Below, piece by piece: positions 54,193 through 60,560 of a stretch of DNA of 64,000 nt. A program made the position numbers and the translations under genes. Below the pieces are notes generated by a model. It had not been told where the DNA came from and did not search any database. It was given only the letters and a program-made list of their open reading frames with translations. Where the stretch lies: NCBI RefSeq assembly GCF_032334255.1, contig NZ_JAUHMF010000001.1, forward strand, positions 992,001 to 1,056,000, read 5' to 3'. The stretch's first letter is position 1. Every line of letters begins with the position of its first letter. This DNA comes from Thermanaerothrix solaris (GTDB lineage: Bacteria; Chloroflexota; Anaerolineae; Anaerolineales; Anaerolineaceae).

Positions 54193-55029
54193 CTACTCCT
54201 CATTTGCACCCAAACCTGGCCAACTTCCCCGCTGCCGACGTTGATTAAAAATCTCATACAAAACAATTGCCGTTGCTATGGCAACATTAAGCGAATCCAC
54301 CCGCCCTACCATAGGAATAGCCACCATCGTCTGACACAATGCGGCATAGGGTGGTGAAAGCCCTTCGCGTTCACTGCCCATCATCACGATTAAACCCTGA
54401 GGATAAGTGAACTCGTGGTAATCCTGATGGGCTTTGTCTGAAGTTCCAATCAGAGTTGGGTGAGTTTGGGCACACCATTGCAAGAACTCTTCCTGGGTGG
54501 TGCGCACCAATTGTTGAGTGAAAACCGCCCCCATACTGGCCCGAACTGCCGCCGGATCATACGGATCGGTTGTGTGCTCCAAGAGGATCACCCCCTTAGC
54601 ACCGACAGCATCGGCTGTGCGCAGAATGGTGCCCAAATTACCCGGATCTTGGATGGCTTCCAACGCCACCCATAATTCACCGGCATTGGGGTTGACCATG
54701 GATAGCGGTGTCCAGCGCTGGCGCGCCACGGCTGCAAGGCCCTGCGGGTTTTCTTTGAGCGCAAGGCTTTCAAACACCTTCGCGCTAACCTCAATAATCC
54801 GCACCCCTTTTTGGCGCGCTTGCTCAACGTGTTGCCAGGCGAACTCACTGCTCAAGCGTTGTGGCGCTACCACCAGCATCTCAATGGGCCAACCTTGCTG
54901 GATGGCTTCAGCGACCAACCGAATGCCCTCGACATAAAACAAGCCGTACTGTTCGCGAACCTTACGTTCGCGCAATTTCCGGATCAATTTCAGCCGTGGG
55001 TTCGCAGAGCTGGTAATCAGGTCGTCCAT
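54193..55029 (-). CDS. TrmH/SpoU family RNA 2'-O-methyltransferase
   Basis: 278 aa SPOUT enzyme. N-terminal substrate-binding domain (SSANPRLKLIRKLRERKVREQYGLFYVEGIRLVAEAI) then the knot fold with motif 1 ALEAIQDPGNLGTILRTADAVGAKGVIL, motif 2 VMMGSEREGLSP and motif 3 IPMVGRVDSLNVAIATAIVLYEI. It probably methylates a ribose in 23S rRNA or tRNA. The exact target is unknown. Overlaps the ruvC end by 13 bases. Confidence 0.94.
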   Translation of the reverse strand: MDDLITSSANPRLKLIRKLRERKVREQYGLFYVEGIRLVAEAIQQGWPIEMLVVAPQRLSSEFAWQHVEQARQKGVRIIEVSAKVFESLALKENPQGLAAVARQRWTPLSMVNPNAGELWVALEAIQDPGNLGTILRTADAVGAKGVILLEHTTDPYDPAAVRASMGAVFTQQLVRTTQEEFLQWCAQTHPTLIGTSDKAHQDYHEFTYPQGLIVMMGSEREGLSPPYAALCQTMVAIPMVGRVDSLNVAIATAIVLYEIFNQRRQRGSWPGLGANEE

Positions 55030-55508
55030 TGCTGGGCTGTGCGCAAATGATGTAAATGGCAGATGGCAACCGCCAACGCATCCGCGGCGTCATCCGGGTG
55101 GGGCACTTCGGGAAGATTAAGGAGCAACTGTACCATGTGTTGTACTTGGTTTTTATCTGCTCCTCCGTATCCAGTCACCGCTTGCTTGACTTCTAGGGGT
55201 GAGTACTCGCCAACGCTCAGGCCTGCTTTGGCGAGCGCCAATAAAGCCACCCCTCGCGCCTGTCCTACGGCGATGGCCGTGCGCACATTGCGTTGAAAGA
55301 ACAATTGCTCCACCGCGGCGCTATCGGGCTTATAGCGCTGGATAAGAGTACTGAGCGCATCGAAGAGTTGAGCTAGGCGTTGTTCTAAAGGCAAAGAAGG
55401 CGCGGTAGTCACCACGCCATACGTTATGGCCTCCAGGCCATATCCCTTATCCTCAACAATTCCATAACCGGTCGTGGCAGTGCCGGGATCAATACCCACG
55501 ACCATCAT
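55017..55508 (-). CDS. ruvC: Crossover junction endodeoxyribonuclease RuvC
   Basis: 163 aa. VVGIDPGTATTGYGIV with the first catalytic Asp, AVEQLFFQRNVRTAIAVGQARGVALLA with the catalytic Glu, and GYGGADKNQVQHMVQLLL, HPDDAADALAVAICH with the final two Asp. Resolves Holliday junctions. 6 bases downstream of yebC and coupled to the methyltransferase and ruvA genes. Confidence 0.96.
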   Translation of the reverse strand: MMVVGIDPGTATTGYGIVEDKGYGLEAITYGVVTTAPSLPLEQRLAQLFDALSTLIQRYKPDSAAVEQLFFQRNVRTAIAVGQARGVALLALAKAGLSVGEYSPLEVKQAVTGYGGADKNQVQHMVQLLLNLPEVPHPDDAADALAVAICHLHHLRTAQQWTT

Positions 55509-55514
55509 GGGGGG

Positions 55515-56270
55515 TTAACCTTCGCTAATAGCCATTAAGGCTTCATCGGTAATACGCAGGTTGTGATAGACGTTTTGCACGTCATCTAAATCTTCTAAGG
55601 CTTCGATCGCGCGCAGTACCTGGAGCGATTCCTCTGTGCCCAGTTCAATCTCTTGAGTGGGAATCATGCGCAATCCAGCCTCCTCTGGCTGGTACCCCGC
55701 CCCGCGCAGGCCGTCCAACAGGCTCTTGAACGATTCAACGGGTCCAACAATTTCGATGATATTCCCATCCATAGTGACATCATCGGCCCCCGCCTCAACC
55801 GCCACTTCAAAGATCTTCTCAAAATCTTTCTCGGAGCCTTGCAAGGCAAAGTAGGCTGCCCGTTTAAACTGCCAAGCAACCGAGCCTGCTTCGCCCAAAC
55901 TTCCCCCGGCTCGCGTTAGAACATGGCGAATCTCGGCCACGGTTCGGTTACGATTCTCGGTCACGCATTCAATCATCAAGGCCACACCGTGGGGGGCATA
56001 ACCCTCGTAAAAGACTTGCTCCAGTGCTCCACCTTCTTTGCTTTCGCCGGTGCCGCGCTTGATGGCACGTTCAATATTCTCTTTGGGCATATTGTTGGCG
56101 CGCGCTTTTTCAATTGCCAGGCGCAAGCGCACATTTGCCTCAGGATCACCACCCCCCTCGCGTGCGGCCAACACAATTTCACGTGCCAAACGGGTAAACA
56201 ATTGTCCCCGTTTGGCATCCATAGCGCCTTTCTTGCGCTTAATCGTTGCCCATTTTGAATGTCCAGACAT
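55515..56270 (-). CDS. YebC/PmpR family transcriptional regulator/translation factor
   Basis: 251 aa. MSGHSKWATIKRKKGAMDAKRGQLFTRLAREIVLAAREGGGDPEANVRLRLAIEKARANNMPKENIERAIKRGTGE is the near-invariant family N-terminus. Known members act as DNA-binding regulators or as polyproline-translation factors. yebC-ruvC-ruvA is a common bacterial gene order. Confidence 0.96.
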   Translation of the reverse strand: MSGHSKWATIKRKKGAMDAKRGQLFTRLAREIVLAAREGGGDPEANVRLRLAIEKARANNMPKENIERAIKRGTGESKEGGALEQVFYEGYAPHGVALMIECVTENRNRTVAEIRHVLTRAGGSLGEAGSVAWQFKRAAYFALQGSEKDFEKIFEVAVEAGADDVTMDGNIIEIVGPVESFKSLLDGLRGAGYQPEEAGLRMIPTQEIELGTEESLQVLRAIEALEDLDDVQNVYHNLRITDEALMAISEG

Positions 56271-56323
56271 GCTACTGACTCCTTAATCGAAAGAGTTTCA
56301 CATTCCCACACCCATTTGGATTG

Positions 56324-56329
56324 ATTATA
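56324..56329 (-). promoter_or_regulatory. Extended -10 promoter of the yebC-ruvC-ruvA operon
   Basis: On the minus strand TG-G-TATAAT, about 54 bases before the yebC ATG. No -35 at the right spacing, as is common for extended -10 promoters. Confidence 0.6.
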
Positions 56330-56423
56330 CCACAAGGGCAACCTTTCATTTTTGTTAGGACACCTTACAACCGCCTTATAACGCTTGCTTAGCCCCCTGT
56401 AATTTCCGGATAATAAGCGCGCT

Positions 56424-57140
56424 ATGGACAACGTCACCTTCAAACGTCAATTGGCACGAGCCATAAAACCCTGGTTAAAATTCTTTCTTATCCTTGGGGT
56501 GTGGATAAGCACAACAGCGCATGTGGTTGTTTCTCATCCAGTGCGAGATCCAGGGCTGGTCGCTGGACACGATGTCGTCACATCATTGATTACCTCACTC
56601 AATCTGGAAACCTTTCAGGCTTTTCGTGCCAGCCTTACCTTGAATGGTCAAACCGATCAGCCCATTGGCCTTTATGCTGAGGGGATCATGGCTTATCCCA
56701 TCGTTCAGCAGCCCACCTCAAATCCTGCGTTCGTTTCCACCCAACCAAACACACTCACGCACTTTGCCCTCGCTCAACGTTATGGTAGTTTGGGGCTTTT
56801 GGCCCATAATCACTTAGCAGGACAAGCCTTCTTTGCCCTTCAACCCGAACAAACCTTATGGGTGGTTTTTGGTGATGGTAGTCTGAAGCGTTATCGTATT
56901 GTAACCATCGAACGCTACCAAGCCCTACAGCCCCATTCGCCCTATTCCAAATTTATCAACCTGGATGATCCTCAACAAAAGGTACTCAGCGCTACCGAAT
57001 TGTTCTTGCATATTTACGAAAATCCAGGCACCCTGGTTTTACAAACCTGCATTGCTCAAGGTGATGAACTCTCTTGGGGGCGCTTGTTTGTTATCGCCCA
57101 ACCCGAAGACACGGCACCACGAAGACTTCCGCAGTCGTAG
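56424..57140 (+). CDS. Sortase-like exported protein
   Basis: 238 aa. N-terminal membrane segment (PWLKFFLILGVWISTTAHVVV) then a domain with the sortase triad order: His in LLAHNHLAGQAF, Cys in TLVLQTCIAQG, Arg in ELSWGRLFVIA. The spacing H...C...R and the following strand match the sortase fold, although the sequence is far from classes A-D. It could cross-link or anchor surface proteins or be a catalytically changed relative. Its 3' end faces the classical sortase gene, with 9 bases between them. Confidence 0.7.
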   Translation: MDNVTFKRQLARAIKPWLKFFLILGVWISTTAHVVVSHPVRDPGLVAGHDVVTSLITSLNLETFQAFRASLTLNGQTDQPIGLYAEGIMAYPIVQQPTSNPAFVSTQPNTLTHFALAQRYGSLGLLAHNHLAGQAFFALQPEQTLWVVFGDGSLKRYRIVTIERYQALQPHSPYSKFINLDDPQQKVLSATELFLHIYENPGTLVLQTCIAQGDELSWGRLFVIAQPEDTAPRRLPQS

Positions 57141-57149
57141 CGAATCGTT

Positions 57150-57962
57150 TCATTGAGGTTCGGCGCCCGGCAAGGGAGATTGGCCGATGGGCCGCGCCAC
57201 AATGACCAAACGATGCGTATTGGAATTCGCCGGCCAGCACGTTACCAGGGTGAGTCGCTCATCCTGAGAGGGCTGAATCCACCGCGCGTTCTCCAGGCGG
57301 GTCTGCAAATCAGCATCTCGCTCGGGTAGGATCATCACGTTGACTATTTGATAACTGAAACGCCGATTTCCCCCCTCCACCACAATGAGGTCTCCCGCTT
57401 CCAGTTCGTGAAGTCGTTCGAACACCTTGCCATGCACATTGTGGTGCCCAATAAGAACCGTATTTCCCACTTGGCCCAACATTGCCGTCTCGGTAGGCCA
57501 ACCCGCCGCAAACTCATCCGGCGCTAGCCACTGTTCGTAGACAGTCTCACCCACTTTGATCTTGCGTGCCTTGACCGGTATAACCGGCGCATCTAAATCA
57601 ATTTTAGCGATGATCAGGCGCTGAGGAATTGCAGGTAAAGGTGTAAGCGTTGGCTCAGGGACAGGCGTGGCTTGATTTGTCCCCGGTTCAGTCATTCCCT
57701 GCTCCGATTCCTCGCCCTCAGGCGTGGAAATCGCCAATGTCGGCGCACCTTCTTGCACGTTCATCAAAGTCAATGGCACAAAGCCGCTTTGAGACGATGG
57801 TTCCTCATACACAACAACTTCTTGATCAGCGCGCCGTAGTTCCGCCCACCGATAAAGGCTCACGCCCAAGCCGATCAAACCTACAAGCAGTAATAAGGTC
57901 CCGCCGAAACGCCACCCATCAAATCTAAAATGCAGTTTCATTGGCCCTGACGCAAAAATCAC
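57150..57962 (-). CDS. Sortase (class D/E-like)
   Basis: 270 aa. A membrane helix (FGGTLLLLVGLIGLGVSLYRW), a long Thr/Pro/Glu-rich linker, then the catalytic domain: VLIGHHNVHGKVFERLHELEAGD with the active His, ERLTLVTCWPANSNTHRLVIVA with Cys and Arg. It should attach surface proteins bearing a sorting signal. The GTG start at 57962 overlaps the response regulator stop (GTGA). An ATG at 57941 is possible. Co-transcribed with the response regulator. Confidence 0.9.
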   Translation of the reverse strand: MIFASGPMKLHFRFDGWRFGGTLLLLVGLIGLGVSLYRWAELRRADQEVVVYEEPSSQSGFVPLTLMNVQEGAPTLAISTPEGEESEQGMTEPGTNQATPVPEPTLTPLPAIPQRLIIAKIDLDAPVIPVKARKIKVGETVYEQWLAPDEFAAGWPTETAMLGQVGNTVLIGHHNVHGKVFERLHELEAGDLIVVEGGNRRFSYQIVNVMILPERDADLQTRLENARWIQPSQDERLTLVTCWPANSNTHRLVIVARPIGQSPLPGAEPQ

Positions 57963-58705
57963 CCCTCACCGGTTTCCAATTTATACCCCAACCGATCTAC
58001 ATTAACAATTAAATCGGCACCGGCAGGGTCAACACGCCCCAATTTTCGACGCAGCAAGTAGATCAAGAACTTAATGCGCTGGCGCGCCTGAGGCAAATCC
58101 TGCCCCCATACTGCTTCTGAGAGGGTCAGGTAATCCACAACCTCAGGGGCATGCCGGGCTAGGGTGGAAAGCACCTCGAATTCCTTCACCGTGAGGGGGA
58201 TACGTTCATCCTTATATCGCACTTCACGCGATTGGCTTTCGATAATAAGACCAATCTTCGGAAAGGCATAACGATAGGCCGGCTGAGGACGCCGTGAACG
58301 GCGTAAAACGGCATTAATCCGCGCCAAGACCTCACCGCGATAAAACGGTTTGGTCAGATAATCGTCTGCACCCAATTGGAAACAATCCACCAAGGTTTCT
58401 TTGCTATTAATCGCCGTCAACACCATGACTGGGGTTGGACTGAATTGGCGTAATTGGCGTAAGACCTCCCAACCGTCCATCTCCGGCATCATCAGATCTA
58501 AAAGAACGAGATCCGGAGTAACGGCATGATACTTCTTGAGCGCTTCAATCCCATTCGCAGCGCTTAGTACATCAAAACCCGCTGAGCGTAGAATCTGTTT
58601 CAGTAATAGTGTGGTATCTGGATCATCGTCAACAATCATAACCCGCGAACGCTGGCCAGCATAAAGTTCATCCAGATCCGCTCCTACAGGTTGACTTAGC
58701 GTCAT
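57959..58705 (-). CDS. OmpR/PhoB-type response regulator
   Basis: 248 aa. Receiver domain RVMIVDDDPDTTLLLKQIL, phosphorylated Asp in DLVLLDLMMPEMDGWEVL, Thr in VMVLTAINS, Lys in DYLTKPFYRGEVL. C-terminal winged helix KDERIPLTVKEFEVLSTLA, RQRIKFLIYLLRRKLG. No histidine kinase is next to it, so it is an orphan. It is paired with a sortase. Preceded by GGAGGAGG. Confidence 0.93.
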   Translation of the reverse strand: MTLSQPVGADLDELYAGQRSRVMIVDDDPDTTLLLKQILRSAGFDVLSAANGIEALKKYHAVTPDLVLLDLMMPEMDGWEVLRQLRQFSPTPVMVLTAINSKETLVDCFQLGADDYLTKPFYRGEVLARINAVLRRSRRPQPAYRYAFPKIGLIIESQSREVRYKDERIPLTVKEFEVLSTLARHAPEVVDYLTLSEAVWGQDLPQARQRIKFLIYLLRRKLGRVDPAGADLIVNVDRLGYKLETGEG

Positions 58706-58732
58706 GGTGACACCTCCTCCTTCGACAGAATA

Positions 58733-58757
58733 TAAAAAACCGGCCCAGGGCCGGTTT
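58733..58757 (-). terminator. Intrinsic terminator in the response-regulator leader
   Basis: On the minus strand AAACCGGCCC-T-GGGCCGGTTT followed by TTTT lies about 30 bases before the start codon of the response regulator, inside its own transcript. Such a placement means transcription attenuation: the gene is expressed only when this hairpin is prevented from forming. Confidence 0.75.
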
Positions 58758-58876
58758 CGCTACTTGGCTCCCCGAATGTCCGCCTGAAATTATCAGGCAA
58801 GCGACCAAATCAGACATCCGGATCCTCGCCGCCACTTACATTTTTACACTTGTTTTATAATGTGCTGTTCGGTTAT
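58758..58876 (-). ncRNA. Structured leader RNA, possible riboswitch of unknown class
   Basis: About 120 bases between the promoter start and the terminator. A stem CGGATGTC / GACATTCG encloses a hairpin GCCTGA-TAATT-TCAGGC. In addition, TTGG and TCGCT ahead of the inner hairpin can pair with CCAA and AGCGA after the outer stem, in crossing order, which would form a pseudoknot directly against the terminator. I compared it by eye with the cores of c-di-GMP, c-di-AMP, SAM, TPP, cobalamin, fluoride and ZTP riboswitches and found no convincing match. Confidence 0.5.
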
Positions 58877-58882
58877 AAATTT

Positions 58883-58911
58883 ATTATAGTGAGGTAAGCC
58901 CGACTTGTCAA
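58883..58911 (-). promoter_or_regulatory. Perfect-consensus sigma-70 promoter of the response regulator-sortase operon
   Basis: TTGACA (58911-58906), exactly 17 bases, TATAAT (58888-58883) on the minus strand. Transcription starts near 58876. A promoter this strong ahead of a terminator implies control at the level of the leader. Confidence 0.88.
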
Positions 58912-59208
58912 TCATGCGTGTGATATATGACTCGATCCGGTAAGATTAGAATTTGATTAGAATTTCGTCAACCTATTGAAATCCGGCTTAAATTGATGTA
59001 TATTTTTATCACCCCATGTAGGCAGCGGGAAGAATGAACTGAACCGCTGTCTATTTTCGTGTCTTACCATGGGGACAAGATAAATTCCTACCTTATAAAT
59101 TTAACGCATACACGTATTGAATTTTCATAAAAAAAAGTGTATGCTGATAAACGAGACGAATAAACACTTTGAAAACTACTCTCGGTTAACGAGGATAAAA
59201 GAAGGCCT
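58912..59208. other. Intergenic region between the divergent response regulator and rpoD genes
   Basis: About 300 AT-rich bases with no convincing open frame. It holds the divergent promoters (58883-58911 on minus, 59117-59145 on plus). The 200 bases between them show nothing I can name. Confidence 0.6.
59117..59145 (+). promoter_or_regulatory. Promoter of rpoD
   Basis: TTGAAT (59117-59122), 17-base spacer rich in A, TATGCT (59140-59145), with a TG just before the -10. A leader of about 55 bases follows. Confidence 0.65.
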
Positions 59209-60429
59209 ATGGAAAACCCGTTGCTTAATGTTGTGGACGAAGACGAAGAATATCCTGCAATTGCGCGACTGATTGAACTGGGGCGCCAAAAGGGCTACGT
59301 CACAATTGACGACATCCTCCACTTTTTCCCTGAGGCGGAGCAGGATGTTGATCAATTGGAAGAAGCCTTTTCGGCGCTGATGAGCGCAGGTATTCCTTAC
59401 CTCGAGGATGAACCTCTTAGCGGCGAACTCGAGGAAGAAGAGGAAGAGGAGCTGCTCGAGGAAGAGCCCGAACTTGAGGCCATCGAGCATGACCTCAACC
59501 TCGACGACCTGCGCGACATTGACACCGATGACACCATCGGTCTATATCTCAAAGAGGTGAGCCGTGTGCCCCTGCTCACCGCCGAAGAAGAGGTGGAGTT
59601 AGCCCAGCGCATCGAACGCGGCCGCATGGCGCGCGAGGAACTGGCGCGTGGCAATGTAAGCCCCAAGCGCCGGTTGGAACTGCGCAAGTTGATCGAAGAT
59701 GGGTGGGCAGCGCGCGAGCACTTGATCACGGCCAACTCGCGCCTAGTCATCAGCGTGGCTAAGAAATACATGGGGCGCGGTGTTCCCTTCCTTGACCTAA
59801 TCCAGGAAGGAAATATCGGGTTGATACGCGCCACCAAGAAGTTCGATTACCGTCGCGGACATAAGTTCAGCACGTATGCCACCTGGTGGATTCGCCAGGC
59901 CGTCACGCGTGCCATCGCCGACCAGGGGCGCACCATCCGCGTGCCGGTGCACATGGGCGACCAGATCAACAAACTGCTACGCGTCCAGCACCAGTTAACA
60001 CAGCGTCTGGGGCGTGAGCCAACCGTTGAAGAACTGGCCGAAGAATTGGATGTGCCACCAAAGAAGGTGGAGAACATGATCCAAGTAGCTCGCCGACCGC
60101 TCTCGCTGGAAACGCCCACCGACGATGAAGAAGATTCGGTGCTGGGAGACTTCATCGAGGACGAAGAAGCGCCACCTCCTGATGACACGGCCACCTACAA
60201 TCTGCTGCGCGAGCACCTGGAAGAGGTGCTCAACACCTTGCCACCGCGCGAGGTGCGCATCTTGCAACTACGCTATGGCCTGCTTGATGGTCAGGCCTAC
60301 ACACTGGAAGAGGTTGGCCGTAAAATGGGTGTCACGCGCGAACGGGTGCGGCAAATTGAGGCCCAAGCCCTCAGCCGCTTACGGCACCCTAGCATTCGCC
60401 GTAAACTCAGGGACTATCTTGGTGAATAA
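59209..60429 (+). CDS. rpoD: RNA polymerase primary sigma factor RpoD/SigA
   Basis: 406 aa. Region 1.1-like N-terminus (YPAIARLIELGRQKGYVTIDDILHFFPE), a very acidic stretch (ELEEEEEEELLEEEPELEAIEHD, about 66-85), region 1.2 DTIGLYLKEVSRVPLLTAEEEVELAQRIERG, region 2 with GVPFLDLIQEGNIGLIRATKKFD and STYATWWIRQAVTRAI, region 3, and region 4 VLNTLPPREVRILQLRYGLLDGQAYTLEEVGRKMGVTRERVRQIEAQALSRLRHP. Full set of group 1 features. Confidence 0.97.
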   Translation: MENPLLNVVDEDEEYPAIARLIELGRQKGYVTIDDILHFFPEAEQDVDQLEEAFSALMSAGIPYLEDEPLSGELEEEEEEELLEEEPELEAIEHDLNLDDLRDIDTDDTIGLYLKEVSRVPLLTAEEEVELAQRIERGRMAREELARGNVSPKRRLELRKLIEDGWAAREHLITANSRLVISVAKKYMGRGVPFLDLIQEGNIGLIRATKKFDYRRGHKFSTYATWWIRQAVTRAIADQGRTIRVPVHMGDQINKLLRVQHQLTQRLGREPTVEELAEELDVPPKKVENMIQVARRPLSLETPTDDEEDSVLGDFIEDEEAPPPDDTATYNLLREHLEEVLNTLPPREVRILQLRYGLLDGQAYTLEEVGRKMGVTRERVRQIEAQALSRLRHPSIRRKLRDYLGE

Positions 60430-60450
60430 CCATTTCCGATTGCCCATTCC

Positions 60451-60500
60451 ACATCCGTGCAGGCTGGCCGTGGAATTAGCCTTGCACGGATGTCTTTTTT
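60451..60500 (+). terminator. Rho-independent terminator after rpoD
   Basis: Stem ACATCCGTGC-AGGCT / AGCCT-T-GCACGGATGT with one bulge and a 12-base loop, followed by CTTTTTT. Strong intrinsic terminator. Confidence 0.88.
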
Positions 60501-60560
60501 GGGACACCCCCTCTTGCTTGATTGGCGGAGTTAGGGCATACTAAAAAAGGGAGGTGGCTC

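Noticed and set aside
58758..58876. Assignment of the leader to a c-di-GMP or c-di-AMP riboswitch
   Set aside because: Short similarities (a GGGGAGCCAA segment) exist but the conserved cores of these classes are not complete; left as unknown class.
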